A stretch of DNA of 64,000 nucleotides from Porifericola rhodea (GTDB taxonomy: Bacteria; Bacteroidota; Bacteroidia; Cytophagales; Cyclobacteriaceae), in assembly GCF_030506305.1 (NCBI RefSeq), contig NZ_CP119421.1, positions 5,100,501-5,164,500 of the forward strand, in the 5' to 3' direction. A program made the translations under genes and the position numbers. Below, piece after piece: positions 26,602-35,809 of the stretch. Below the pieces are notes generated by a model. It searched no databases. It was not told the DNA's origin and worked only from the letters and a program-made list of their open reading frames with translations. The number at the start of each line of letters is the position of its first letter. Positions within the stretch are counted from its first letter, which is position 1.

Positions 26602-27516
26602 ATGGAGACTGCTGCACCTGTACTATCTATTGTAATCTGCACATACAATCGGGAGGAATTTATTGGAAAAACGCTGGATCACCTAAGCCGTCAAACACTT
26701 GATAATGATCAGTTTGAAGTAATTGTTGTTAATAACAACAGTACAGATAATACCGAGAAAATCTGTCAGGAGTTTATCAGTCAACATCCGGAAATGAGGA
26801 TTAAATACTGTCTGGAGATGCAACAAGGCCATTCCTATGCCAGAAACAGAGGAGTAAACGAATCTGAGGGTAGCCTGATTGCTTATATTGATGATGATGC
26901 CTTTGTACACCCTGAATTTGGGAGTAATATTATTAAGTTCTTTAATAAGCGAAATGATGTAAAGGCTATAGGTGGAAAAATTATACCCGCATATCTGGAA
27001 AAGAAGCCAAAATGGATGTCGCATTATTTACTACCATTAGTTTCCGCATTAGATATGGGCAAGCACCCCAAAGCTTTTACTGGCAGAAAATTTCCTGTAG
27101 GAGCAAATGTAACTTTTCGCAAATCTGTTTTTGAGCGCTATGGACTTTTTAATGTCAAACTGGGGCGCATAGGAAGTGGACTGATGGGCGGTGATGAAAA
27201 AGAAATGATTTACCGGCTTAAGAAAAATAATGAAGCAGTCTACTATGTGCCTGATGTGATTGTAGAGCATGTGATTCCCCCAAAACGCCTGAAAATGGAA
27301 TATATACAGGGGCTGGCAGAAGGTGTCGGGCAAAGTGAAAAAAGAAGGTTGAAAAACGAAAATGGAACCGAAAAAGTAAAAAGAGCTTTAGAAGAACTCA
27401 TTAAAATCGGAGGTACTTTCATTTTGTTTATCCTTTATACACTAAAAGGAGAGTTAGCCAAAGGTTGGATGCTCATGAAGTTCAGGTATTGGGTGCTGCT
27501 GGGCTTTTTCCGATAA
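26602..27516 (+). CDS. Family 2 glycosyltransferase
   Basis: The 304-residue protein begins directly with a GT-A fold: VLSIVICTYNREEFIGKTLD, then VVNNNSTDNTE for nucleotide-sugar binding and AYIDDDAF as the DXD metal motif. A conserved acidic region follows (GGDEKEMIYRL). A hydrophobic stretch at about 270-300 suggests membrane association. It should transfer a sugar from an activated donor to a lipid-linked or surface glycan. It follows the YfhO-like gene by 11 bases and precedes an unknown Rossmann-type protein, so it is part of the same transcript. Confidence 0.92.
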   Translation: METAAPVLSIVICTYNREEFIGKTLDHLSRQTLDNDQFEVIVVNNNSTDNTEKICQEFISQHPEMRIKYCLEMQQGHSYARNRGVNESEGSLIAYIDDDAFVHPEFGSNIIKFFNKRNDVKAIGGKIIPAYLEKKPKWMSHYLLPLVSALDMGKHPKAFTGRKFPVGANVTFRKSVFERYGLFNVKLGRIGSGLMGGDEKEMIYRLKKNNEAVYYVPDVIVEHVIPPKRLKMEYIQGLAEGVGQSEKRRLKNENGTEKVKRALEELIKIGGTFILFILYTLKGELAKGWMLMKFRYWVLLGFFR

Positions 27517-27553
27517 GATTGAGAATATAAACCTTTAGCAATACGGCTACCAC

Positions 27554-28459
27554 ATGAAACCAAAACATATCACCTTTTTAGATAATATTTTAGCATCTTT
27601 GCTTACTACTTTTAAAGTGCTGCTGCTAAGTAAATTCTTTCTAAAAAGGATAAAAAACCAAAGCCCTTACCAAGACTGTGTAATCCTGGGTAATGGACCT
27701 TCTCTAAAAAAATTTTTAAAAGAGGATTTGTCTTTTCTGGAAAACAAAGTAGTTTTTTGCGTTAACAATTTTGTAAGAACTCATGCCTATCAGATTGTAA
27801 AACCGAACTACTATGTTATTGTTGCTCCAGATTTTTGGGCAAAGGAAGAGAAACCAGGCTGGAAAGAAGAGAGGTATAAAATATTTTATGAGTTGGTAGA
27901 GAAGACTGAATGGGAACTAACCCTTTTTGTACCAGTACTAGCCAGGAAACACCAAAGCTGGAAGAATATTCTAAGCAAGAACGCTAAAATTAATATTGCA
28001 TATTTTAACAACACACCTGTAGAGGGGCTCACCTGTTTGAGCCATTGGTACTTCCGTCAGTGGTTAGGCATGCCACGTCCGCATAATGTACTGGTAGGCA
28101 CCCTGACCCTTGCCCTGAATATGGGATTTAAGAACTGTTTTATTACTGGTGCGGATCACTCCTGGCTACAAGAAATTATCGTTTCAGACGATAATAAAGT
28201 ATACCTAAGCCAAAAACATTTTTATGACGACCACCTTAAATCAAAAACCTATACCGATGAGGCTAGGCCCATGTATGTAGGGAGTACCCGTAAAGAGCGC
28301 AGGCTTCATGAAATTCTGCATAAGTTTTACTATTCTTTCCGATCGTACTGGGAATTAAAAGAATACGCAAAAGCACAAAAAACAAATATTTACAACCTGA
28401 CACCGGGTTCCTATATTGATGCGTTTGACCGGCTAACACTTAAAGAAACTAATGGCTAA
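27554..28459 (+). CDS. GNGPSL-motif Rossmann-type protein, candidate nonulosonate (sialyl) transferase
   Basis: The 301-residue protein has CVILGNGPSLKKFL near residue 36, NNFVRTHAYQIVKPNYYVI after it, and TLALNMGFKNCFITGADHSW with a following HFYDDH in the second half. This combination resembles the MptE/MAF_flag10 (DUF115) group and the bacterial GT42 sialyltransferases, both of which share GNGPSL near the N-terminus and a G-x-D/H segment later. The gene sits in a cluster that also has NeuB- and NeuA-like enzymes, so a glycosyltransferase using CMP-nonulosonate is attractive. That is inference; the family is often annotated only as pterin-kinase-like. It overlaps the next gene by 8 bases. 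Confidence 0.65.
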   Translation: MKPKHITFLDNILASLLTTFKVLLLSKFFLKRIKNQSPYQDCVILGNGPSLKKFLKEDLSFLENKVVFCVNNFVRTHAYQIVKPNYYVIVAPDFWAKEEKPGWKEERYKIFYELVEKTEWELTLFVPVLARKHQSWKNILSKNAKINIAYFNNTPVEGLTCLSHWYFRQWLGMPRPHNVLVGTLTLALNMGFKNCFITGADHSWLQEIIVSDDNKVYLSQKHFYDDHLKSKTYTDEARPMYVGSTRKERRLHEILHKFYYSFRSYWELKEYAKAQKTNIYNLTPGSYIDAFDRLTLKETNG

Positions 28460-29003
28460 CCTGCAACTTCGTAAGCATATTAAGCCGACTATTAAAGATA
28501 AACTTCGTATCTGGAATATAAAGAAGCGGCTGGGTAGATGTGGAAAGGGGGTGTTTTTTGAAAAAAATGCATCCTTTATGCGATACCCAAAACTGATTAG
28601 CATCGGTGATCATGTAATTGTTAAAGAAGGGGCAAAAATATGTCCCTGCAACGAACAATCTTCTGTTAGCATTGGTGATAATACAACGATTGGGTATCAT
28701 ACTTACATCTTTGCCTCTCAGCAAATAAGTATTGGTAATAATTGTCAGATTGCTCCCTTTGTATACCTAGTTGATAGTGACCATGGTATAGCTAAAGATA
28801 CCCTTATGAATCAGCAGCCCAACATTACGGCTCCAATACATATCGGAAATGATGTGTGGATAGCAACAGGAGCAAAAATTTTAAAGGGTGTTACTATACA
28901 TGATGGAGCAGTAATAGCAGCTGGGGCTGTGGTTAAGGAAGATGTACAGCCTTATGAAATTGTAGGTGGTATACCGGCCAAGCATATTTCTTTCAGAGAA
29001 TAG
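28452..29003 (+). CDS. Hexapeptide-repeat acyltransferase
   Basis: The 183-residue protein is a left-handed beta-helix O- or N-acetyltransferase. Hexapeptide turns are visible from about residue 50 (ISIGDHVIVKEG, VSIGDNTTIGYHTYI, ISIGNNCQIAP) to IHIGNDVWIATGAKILKG and IHDGAVIAAGAVVKED. The end, VGGIPAKHI, is the standard acyl-CoA-binding terminus. His in DSDHGI is the likely catalytic base. It probably acetylates a sugar made in this cluster. It overlaps the preceding gene by 8 bases, so the two are translated together. Confidence 0.93.
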   Translation: MANLQLRKHIKPTIKDKLRIWNIKKRLGRCGKGVFFEKNASFMRYPKLISIGDHVIVKEGAKICPCNEQSSVSIGDNTTIGYHTYIFASQQISIGNNCQIAPFVYLVDSDHGIAKDTLMNQQPNITAPIHIGNDVWIATGAKILKGVTIHDGAVIAAGAVVKEDVQPYEIVGGIPAKHISFRE

Positions 29004-29032
29004 ACACTCACACATCAGTTCGTAGTTTTTTC

Positions 29033-29040
29033 TAACTTTG
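29033..29040 (+). promoter_or_regulatory. Possible internal -7 element before the cytidylyltransferase gene
   Basis: TAACTTTG fits TAnnTTTG and lies 27 bases before the ATG at 29067, in the only gap (63 bases) of this part of the cluster. There is no TTG at the expected -33 distance, so this is weak. Confidence 0.3.
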
Positions 29041-29066
29041 CCCTAGTTCAAATCACAAATAGCTGT

Positions 29067-29771
29067 ATGCGCATTGGTTGCATTATTTTAGCACGGTATA
29101 ATTCTAACAGGCTTCCCGGTAAAGCTCTGATGCAGGTAGGTGCTAAACCGATACTCCTACAAATATATCAGGCCCTTGAGACAATATTTACTAAAGAAAA
29201 AATTGTTGTGGCTACCTCAGACTCTGATACTGACGAGCCTATCGTTTCTTTTTGCAATACACATCAGATCAATTTTTTCCGAGGTAGTCTGGATAATGTG
29301 GCTGAGCGCTTTTATTTGTGCGCTAAATATTATCAGTACGATTTTGCTTTTCGCATTAATGGTGATAACCTGTTTGTAGCCACGGATTGTATACAGGAAA
29401 TGCTTAAGGTAGTTTCTCAAAATCCCTCATATGATTTTTTAAGCAATGTAAAGAACAGAACTTATCCTTTTGGTATGAGTGTAGAATTGGTTAAAATATC
29501 TTTTTATGCGCATTGCCTGCAAAAATTTTTAAATAATTCTCATTACCAGGAGCATGTCACTTTGTATCTGTACGAGCACGAAAACTTGGGTAAACGACAA
29601 TATTTTTACAATCAAACGGTGCCAGAAGCAGAGGGGGCGCACCTGGCTATAGATACTCCTGAAGATTTGAACTTAGCTAAAGCCATTTATTCCCTAATGC
29701 CGGAAGCAGGCAACACACCTGAACTATCAGAACTAATACACTATTATCAGCAAGCAAAAAAAGTAAAATGA
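29067..29771 (+). CDS. SpsF-like cytidylyltransferase-family protein
   Basis: The 234-residue protein has the nucleotidyltransferase start IGCIILARYNSNRLPGKAL, followed by IVVATSDSDTDEPIV, FFRGSLDNVAERFYLCAKYY and FRINGDNLF. These are the marks of the SpsF/CMP-KDO-synthetase-like family. In Bacillus spore-coat and other glycan loci such enzymes sit next to a NeuB/SpsE protein, as here: the stop overlaps the start of the NeuB-like gene by 4 bases. The likely reaction is activation of a keto-sugar acid with CTP. Because a second CMP-synthetase-like domain occurs at 31923-33332, the division of work is unclear. Confidence 0.9.
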   Translation: MRIGCIILARYNSNRLPGKALMQVGAKPILLQIYQALETIFTKEKIVVATSDSDTDEPIVSFCNTHQINFFRGSLDNVAERFYLCAKYYQYDFAFRINGDNLFVATDCIQEMLKVVSQNPSYDFLSNVKNRTYPFGMSVELVKISFYAHCLQKFLNNSHYQEHVTLYLYEHENLGKRQYFYNQTVPEAEGAHLAIDTPEDLNLAKAIYSLMPEAGNTPELSELIHYYQQAKKVK

Positions 29772-30778
29772 ACAGTCCCTGGAACGGAAAATTTGGCCCC
29801 CTACTCATCGCAGAAATTGGTGGAAATCATGAAGGAGATTTTGAGTACGCACTAAAACTTACTGACCTGGCCATAGCGTCAGGTGCCGATTACATCAAGT
29901 ATCAGATGTACAGCGGCGACTCTCTTGTAAGCCGTTTAGAGGGGGCTCAGAGAAATGCTCATTTTAAAAAATTTGAGTTATCTCGGGAGCAGTACATTAG
30001 TCTAGCCAAGAGATGCGAAGCAGCAGGTGCAGGCTTTATGGCTTCTGTCTGGAACCCAGAGTATTTGCATTGGATAGATCCATATATGCCTATTTATAAG
30101 ATAGGCTCAGGTGATCTTACAGCCTATAATGTAATCAAAGCAATAGCAAAGTTAGGGAAGCCTATCATTATATCTACCGGTTTAGCTACTTTACAGGAGG
30201 TTTTAGAAGCAGTAGAATACATACAATCTCTGGATGAACGATATAAGCACCCAGATTACCTGGCCATCTTACAGTGCACTTCCATGTACCCTATCCCCTA
30301 TCAGGATGCTAATCTTTCTGTAATGGAACTCCTTAAACAGTCTACCCAACTTACCGTAGGCTACTCTGATCATACAGAGGGGAGTAAAGCTTTGGAAATA
30401 GCTGCGGCAATGGGAGCAAAAGTATTAGAGTTTCATTTTACAGATAGCAGAGATGGTAAAACTTTTAGAGATCATAAAGTGTCTCTTACCAAAGATGAAG
30501 TGCAGGACTTGGGTAAAAAAATTACTGACATCATATTATTACAGGGTAATGCTCTAAAAAGACCGCTTGAAGTAGAGGGCGACCACAGAACTACATTTCG
30601 TAGAGCAGTATACCCTGCCAGGAATATGGAGGCGGGCACTATCGTTTCGGAGGGTGACCTGATAAGCCTAAGGCCTAACCACGGTATAGATGCTCGCTAT
30701 TTTGATAAAGTAGTTGGTAAAAAGTTAAAAGCAGATGTGCTCGCACATCAAAAATTAGACTGGAACTTATTTGAATAA
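29768..30778 (+). CDS. N-acetylneuraminate synthase-family (NeuB/SpsE-like) enzyme
   Basis: The 336-residue protein has the NeuB TIM barrel (about 1-265), including LLIAEIGGNHEGD, GADYIKYQMYSGDSL, KIGSGDLTAYN, PIIISTGLAT, LQCTSMYP, and VGYSDHTEG with LEFHFT. A C-terminal SAF antifreeze-like domain follows (about 275-336, FRRAVYPARNMEAGTIV). The family condenses phosphoenolpyruvate with a 6-carbon N-acyl aminosugar to give a 9-carbon nonulosonic acid. Metal-binding His and Glu residues are present in the motifs seen. The length is the family norm. It is coupled to the SpsF-like gene by a 4-base overlap. Confidence 0.94.
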   Translation: MNSPWNGKFGPLLIAEIGGNHEGDFEYALKLTDLAIASGADYIKYQMYSGDSLVSRLEGAQRNAHFKKFELSREQYISLAKRCEAAGAGFMASVWNPEYLHWIDPYMPIYKIGSGDLTAYNVIKAIAKLGKPIIISTGLATLQEVLEAVEYIQSLDERYKHPDYLAILQCTSMYPIPYQDANLSVMELLKQSTQLTVGYSDHTEGSKALEIAAAMGAKVLEFHFTDSRDGKTFRDHKVSLTKDEVQDLGKKITDIILLQGNALKRPLEVEGDHRTTFRRAVYPARNMEAGTIVSEGDLISLRPNHGIDARYFDKVVGKKLKADVLAHQKLDWNLFE

Positions 30779-30782
30779 TATT

Positions 30783-31913
30783 ATGGAATGGTTTAGAAAA
30801 GATGCATTAACAATTAAGCATCAGACACAGAGTACTGAGCAGTGGATTAGGGAAAGCAATGGCGAGTTGCAAAGCTTCAAAATAGATACCTATCTGGGGA
30901 AAAAAACAGACCTGCTTTCACTCAAAAAAAACATAGTAGGCAACCTAAAAAAGACCCTGGAATATTTCCAGAAAACTCGTACTGAAGTGTATGCTGAAGC
31001 AGGTGCAGAGATGGTAAAAGAGTGTCCGGTATGCGGTAGCAGTTCAGACAAAGCAGTAAGCCAGCTTAACGTATATGGAGCAAATTACGCGCAGTGCAAG
31101 GCATGCACCCACATCTATGTTTTAAATCGTCCTAACCCTAATGCCATCCATAATTTTTACCTCAGCGATGTAAACTATGCATCTACCTACACAGATAAAA
31201 GTGCTGCTGAATCACGACTTCAGGCAATTGCTGTACCCTGGAGAGACTGGATGGTAAAAGTATTTGAGAAGCAATATGGCCGTAAGCCAGAAAAAATACT
31301 TGATGTAGGCTCGGGTGCAGGACATTTTGTAGAAGCCTGCCGCCGTTCTGGTCTTCAGGCAGATGGCATAGAGCTTAGTGAGTCTAGCCGTAAATTCTCT
31401 AAAGACATTTGGGGTATAGAGTTAGACGGAAATGACTACACTCAGGTATACAATCAATACTCTGGTTATGATGTAGTTACTTTCTGGGGTTTGTTGGAAC
31501 ATACTCCTAACCCTAAAGAGCTTCTAAACGTAAGCCAGTCTATATTTGAAAGTAGCGATGCGGGAATGGTAATTGCCAAATTACCCCGCTGGAACTCCCT
31601 CAGTGGTTTTATTCAGAATATCCTAAACCAAAGCATTGTAAGACACCTGGACCCTATGGGGCATATCAGCTGTTACACAGATGGTTCTGCTGCTGAGGCT
31701 TACTACCAGACAGACTTCTACCCCGTAGCCGCCTGGTACTATGGTATGGATGTTTATGAGCTCTTTATGCAATTAGGACATAAACTGGACCAGTATGAAG
31801 TTCTTACCCAGACCAGTGATGTTCAGTTAAGTCTGCAACAAATGATGGACGAAGCCAAACTATCTGATGGCCTAACTTTAGTAGGGGTTCCCAAAAACAA
31901 ACATAAAGCATAA
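30783..31913 (+). CDS. Zinc-ribbon class I SAM-dependent methyltransferase
   Basis: I take the ATG at 30783, four bases after the NeuB-like stop; an in-frame TTG at 30771 would overlap it. The 376-residue protein has a cysteine motif of the C-methyltransferase type (CPVCG and CKAC about 25 residues later) near residues 80-110, then a Rossmann SAM-binding domain with ILDVGSGAGHFVEACRRSG near residue 175 and an acidic GIELSES loop. TFWGLLEHTPNP is typical of sugar or small-molecule methyltransferases. A role in methylating the glycan or its precursor is inferred from its place in the cluster. Confidence 0.9.
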   Translation: MEWFRKDALTIKHQTQSTEQWIRESNGELQSFKIDTYLGKKTDLLSLKKNIVGNLKKTLEYFQKTRTEVYAEAGAEMVKECPVCGSSSDKAVSQLNVYGANYAQCKACTHIYVLNRPNPNAIHNFYLSDVNYASTYTDKSAAESRLQAIAVPWRDWMVKVFEKQYGRKPEKILDVGSGAGHFVEACRRSGLQADGIELSESSRKFSKDIWGIELDGNDYTQVYNQYSGYDVVTFWGLLEHTPNPKELLNVSQSIFESSDAGMVIAKLPRWNSLSGFIQNILNQSIVRHLDPMGHISCYTDGSAAEAYYQTDFYPVAAWYYGMDVYELFMQLGHKLDQYEVLTQTSDVQLSLQQMMDEAKLSDGLTLVGVPKNKHKA

Positions 31914-31922
31914 TTCATCTCT

Positions 31923-33332
31923 ATGTCAGATGTAGTAAAAGTGATAGACCACGAAGTGCTGGTAACCGTATATATTACCAATTATAATTACGGTAAGTAT
32001 ATCTCCCAGGCAGTAGAAAGTGTGCTTCAACAAACGCTGGATGATTTTGAAATCATTATTATAGACGACGGGTCTACAGACAACTCACGTGAATTAATAG
32101 AAGCTTATGCTGACAACCCTAAAATCAAAGTAATCTTCCAAAAGAATAAAGGGCTTAACGTTACCAATAACATTGCTTTAAGAGTTTCTAACGGCAAGTA
32201 CATCATGCGTTTAGATGCTGATGACTTTCTTGACCATAATGCGTTATTAGTGATGTCCAACGCTTTGGAGCGTGATGATGAGCTAGGTTTGGTATTCCCT
32301 GATTACTACATTACTGATGAAAACGGTACTCCTGAATCTATCCATAAAAGGCATGATTTTGACAAAGAAGTATCGCTTTTAGACCAGGCAGCTCATGGGG
32401 CTTGTACGATGATCCGAACTAGTTTTTTAAAAGAGCTGGGAGGCTATAATGAAGATTACAGCTGTCAGGACGGGTATGAACTCTGGGTGAAGTTTACGGC
32501 ACAGCACAAAGTGTCAAACATTAACACTCCTTTGTTTTATTACCGCCAGCACGGCAACAACCTGACCAAGAACGAAAACCGTATTCTTACCACACGAGCT
32601 ACCATCAACAAAGACTACCTGAAAGAAGATAAGGCAAAATATAATACAGTTGCTGTAATTCCTGTTAGGGATGCCAATGCGGTCAATAACAAGCTTGCTT
32701 TTACCTTACTTGATGACAAAACATTTTTGGAGCACAAGATTGATCAGGCACTGCTCGCAGAAAATATCAAACAGGTAGTGGTAAGCTCTCCTGATGAGAA
32801 AGTAAAACAATTTGTACAGCAAAAATATCAGGATAAAGTCTTCTTTGTAAGCCGACCTACTGAGCAGGCAAGATTAAATGTAGGGCTAGTAGGTACTGTC
32901 AACCATATTTTGACACATAAACATATGGAGGCTTTCAACCCTTCTGCTATAGCTGTCCTCTCAATTGAGTTTCCTTTTGTAGATGCTTTAACATTAGATA
33001 ATGCGATAAATACACTTTATCTTTTTGATTCAGATTCTTTAATTTCTGTACGACCAGATACACATTTATTCTTTCAGCATCACGGTCATGGAATGCAGGC
33101 TATACTAAACCAGGACAAGTTTACCAAACTAGAACGCGAGGCTTTGTTTAAATACACAGGGGGTATATCTGTAACCAAATCTGAGATTTTTAAAAAAGAG
33201 CAGCAGTTTATCTGCGGAAAGGTAGGACATGTTGTAATTGACCAACAGGCTAGTTTAGGAATTTTTAGTGAATACGACCTTAAATTAGCTAGACTCCTGG
33301 CGCAGGATAATCAATCTCAACATAAGTCATGA
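31923..33332 (+). CDS. Family 2 glycosyltransferase fused to a CMP-sialate-synthetase-like domain
   Basis: The 469-residue protein has two domains. Residues about 11-220 are a GT2 fold (VTVYITNYNYGKYISQAVES, IIIDDGSTDNS, MRLDADDFLD with the DXD motif, CQDGYELW). Residues about 241-460 match the cytidylyltransferase layout of NeuA: VAVIPVRDANAVNNK, VVVSSPDEKV, FVSRPTEQAR, VLSIEFPFVDALTLDNAI, DSLISVRP, and a final VIDQQASLGIFSEYDLKLA. The usual IPARGGSKG is changed to IPVRDANAV, so catalysis may be altered or lost. A single chain would make and use a CMP-sugar or bind it. It overlaps the next gene by 4 bases. Confidence 0.82.
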   Translation: MSDVVKVIDHEVLVTVYITNYNYGKYISQAVESVLQQTLDDFEIIIIDDGSTDNSRELIEAYADNPKIKVIFQKNKGLNVTNNIALRVSNGKYIMRLDADDFLDHNALLVMSNALERDDELGLVFPDYYITDENGTPESIHKRHDFDKEVSLLDQAAHGACTMIRTSFLKELGGYNEDYSCQDGYELWVKFTAQHKVSNINTPLFYYRQHGNNLTKNENRILTTRATINKDYLKEDKAKYNTVAVIPVRDANAVNNKLAFTLLDDKTFLEHKIDQALLAENIKQVVVSSPDEKVKQFVQQKYQDKVFFVSRPTEQARLNVGLVGTVNHILTHKHMEAFNPSAIAVLSIEFPFVDALTLDNAINTLYLFDSDSLISVRPDTHLFFQHHGHGMQAILNQDKFTKLEREALFKYTGGISVTKSEIFKKEQQFICGKVGHVVIDQQASLGIFSEYDLKLARLLAQDNQSQHKS

Positions 33333-34309
33333 ACAAGCTGACAGGGAAATCAATACTAGTTACTGGGGGAACAGGCTCATTTGGGCAAGCGCTAATTGGA
33401 CACCTGCTTGGTATTAAGCAATCTTTCTCTTCTATCACCGTTTTCTCTCGCGATGAGTACAAGCAGTACCAGATGCGCAGAAAATACAACGAAGTAACCA
33501 ACCTTCGCTTCATCATTGGTGATGTACGTGATGAAAAGGCCTTAACTGAAGCCTGTCGTAATATTGATGTAGTAATTCATGCCGCTGCACTTAAGCAAAA
33601 TATAAGCGGAGAAGTATATCCTGAAGAGTTTATAAAAACCAATATAGATGGCACACGCAACCTTATCAGAGCTGCTGTGCATGAGCAGGTAGAAAAGGTA
33701 ATAGCCTTATCTACTGATAAGGCAGTATACCCAACCACCCTCTACGGAGCATCTAAGCTAAGTGCTGAAAAGCTATTAGTCGGTGCTAATGAGAAGTATG
33801 CAGATCTTACCCAGTTTGCCATAATAAGACTAGGCAATTTATTTGGCTCCCGTGGTTCGGTTCTGTATGCGCTTAACGAAGATAGTGCTCAGCACGAAGT
33901 CAGAATTACGCAACCTAAAATGAGCCGCTTTAGCCTAAGTATGGAAGAAGGTGTACATTCAGCTCTAAAGGTATTGGAGTGTATGAAAGGCGGAGAAGTA
34001 TTTGTACCAAAAATGTCTGCTTACACCCTAGAAAAGCTGGTAAGGGCTATGGGCTTAAAGCTTGCAAAGCAAGATACAGGACCCAGGCTGACAGAAAAAA
34101 TACACGAGCAGGCTTTGTCATCTGAAGAAGTACGATACACTTTTGAGTGGGAGAATTTTTACATATACCTGAATCCTAATACTCAGCAATACCAACATTG
34201 GAAACAGACAGGAAAAAAACTTCCAGAAACTTTTGAATATCGCTCTGACCTTGCCCCACAGATCAGCATTTCCGACCTGCAACAACAAATCAGCTTTTAC
34301 CTTTCTTAA
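33329..34309 (+). CDS. UDP-N-acetylglucosamine 4,6-dehydratase-like (PseB-type) enzyme
   Basis: The 326-residue protein is an extended short-chain dehydrogenase with ILVTGGTGSFGQAL (NAD-binding, residues 9-22), DVRDEKAL, AALKQ, STDKAVYP and catalytic YGASK. This matches the polysaccharide biosynthesis/PseB group that dehydrates UDP-GlcNAc, and often epimerises C5, to make precursors of pseudaminic or legionaminic acid and other 4-amino sugars. It starts within the last 4 bases of the fused GT2 gene. Together with the NeuB-like gene and the aminotransferase at 35806-36921 it outlines a nonulosonic-acid pathway; the UDP-sugar hydrolase step is not seen in the window. Confidence 0.9.
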   Translation: MNKLTGKSILVTGGTGSFGQALIGHLLGIKQSFSSITVFSRDEYKQYQMRRKYNEVTNLRFIIGDVRDEKALTEACRNIDVVIHAAALKQNISGEVYPEEFIKTNIDGTRNLIRAAVHEQVEKVIALSTDKAVYPTTLYGASKLSAEKLLVGANEKYADLTQFAIIRLGNLFGSRGSVLYALNEDSAQHEVRITQPKMSRFSLSMEEGVHSALKVLECMKGGEVFVPKMSAYTLEKLVRAMGLKLAKQDTGPRLTEKIHEQALSSEEVRYTFEWENFYIYLNPNTQQYQHWKQTGKKLPETFEYRSDLAPQISISDLQQQISFYLS

Positions 34310-34318
34310 CTTACCACT

Positions 34319-35809
34319 GTGGGTATAATTCAACGCCAAACCCTTAAGTCTACCATATACATCTATATAGGTGTGCTGATTGGTTTTGTAACCAGTGCCC
34401 TGGTGTATCCCAAATACCTGACTGAATCTCAGATTGGAGTAATTGGCTTGCTGGTGTCATGGAGTTCTGTATTCGCGCAGGCTGCCACATTAGGCTTTGG
34501 CGGTGCCACAATAAAGTTTTTTCCCTACTTCAGAGATAAAGAGAAACAGCATCATGGCTTTTTCTTTTTGCTTGTAATGGTGGTGCTCAGTGGGTATTTA
34601 TTGTTTCTCGCTATCTTTTTTATCATAAAGCCCTGGATGATTGAAGATGCCGGCGTAGACTCTTTGTTTGCAAAACATATCTATCTGATTATTCCTTTTA
34701 CACTTTTTTCTTTGCTCTTTGTCATTCTGGACATCTACAACCGGGCACTCTATAATGCTACCACTGGCTCCCTTCTCAATGAGACCATCTCTCGCTTGTT
34801 TGTATTGGTTTTAGTCTTCCTTTTTATCTGGGATATCTATCAATTTGACGATTATCTCAACTGGTATGTTATTTCTCGCGGTGTACTGGTTCTGCTACTT
34901 TTGCTTTTTCTGTATTGGAAAGGAGAATTAAGTCTCCGTCCGGATTTTAGCCTGTTAACCAAAGAAAGAAGACAAGGCATGTTGAGTCTTAGTTTATTCA
35001 GCTTGGTTACTGGATTTGGAACGCTGGCTATCATCAGGATTGATAGTATTATGATCAACAGCTTTTATTCAGATGCAGAAGTAGGCGTATACCTGACAAC
35101 TTTTTACTTTGGCACACTGGTTTTATTGCCCTCCAGAGCTCTTAGGGGCATCGCCCCTACCATGATTGCTGATGCATTCAAACATAATAATCTTAAAGTT
35201 GTAGCCAGTATTTATACACAAAGTACTATTACCCAACTAGTTGCAGGCTGCTTTTTCTTTCTCGGCATATGGATAAATATTGATAATGTGTTTGAAATAC
35301 TCCCGGAGTCTTATGAAGCCGGTAAATATGTTATTTTATATGTTGGACTCATGAATATTGTGAAGATGGCTGGAGGAGTAAATGACGTAATTATTGGTTA
35401 TTCTGAATACTATCGCACGAATACCTACATTATGCTGGCCTGGGTAGCATTACTGATACTTAGCAATTACTGGCTACTGCCAATTATGGGAATTAGCGGA
35501 GCGGCACTGGCCTCTTTGCTATCAGTTATTATAGTTAATATAGCAAGATATTTTTTTCTGTATGCCAAATTTGGCTTCCAGCCCTACAAATGGGCTCACC
35601 TCTTTATATTAATTATTGCTTTAGTCACTTATGGCCTGGTAATTTTGGTACCTCCTGCTCAGCACTTTATACTGGATATTCTAATAAAAGGAGTATTAGT
35701 TACAATCATTTTTACCTCTGCTATCTACTTCTCTAATACTGATCCACAGATCAACAAATTAATTGAGGGTTACTTAGATAAAGCTAAGGCGCTAATCAAC
35801 AGGTACTAA
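34319..35809 (+). CDS. Wzx-like polysaccharide flippase (MOP superfamily)
   Basis: The 496-residue protein begins at a GTG (34319) nine bases after the dehydratase stop. It has about 12-14 membrane segments over its whole length, with charged loops and a cytoplasmic N-terminus (MGIIQRQTLKSTIYIYIG). FGTLAIIRIDSIMINSFYSD and PSRALRGIAPTMIADAFKHN are typical of oligosaccharide-unit flippases. It would move the lipid-linked repeat unit across the inner membrane. Its 3' end overlaps the 3' end of the opposite-strand aminotransferase gene by 4 bases. Confidence 0.9.
   Translation: MGIIQRQTLKSTIYIYIGVLIGFVTSALVYPKYLTESQIGVIGLLVSWSSVFAQAATLGFGGATIKFFPYFRDKEKQHHGFFFLLVMVVLSGYLLFLAIFFIIKPWMIEDAGVDSLFAKHIYLIIPFTLFSLLFVILDIYNRALYNATTGSLLNETISRLFVLVLVFLFIWDIYQFDDYLNWYVISRGVLVLLLLLFLYWKGELSLRPDFSLLTKERRQGMLSLSLFSLVTGFGTLAIIRIDSIMINSFYSDAEVGVYLTTFYFGTLVLLPSRALRGIAPTMIADAFKHNNLKVVASIYTQSTITQLVAGCFFFLGIWINIDNVFEILPESYEAGKYVILYVGLMNIVKMAGGVNDVIIGYSEYYRTNTYIMLAWVALLILSNYWLLPIMGISGAALASLLSVIIVNIARYFFLYAKFGFQPYKWAHLFILIIALVTYGLVILVPPAQHFILDILIKGVLVTIIFTSAIYFSNTDPQINKLIEGYLDKAKALINRY

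Noticed and set aside
30771-30782. TTG start for the methyltransferase gene
   Set aside because: It would overlap the NeuB-like coding end; the ATG at 30783 follows the stop cleanly and fits the family N-terminus.
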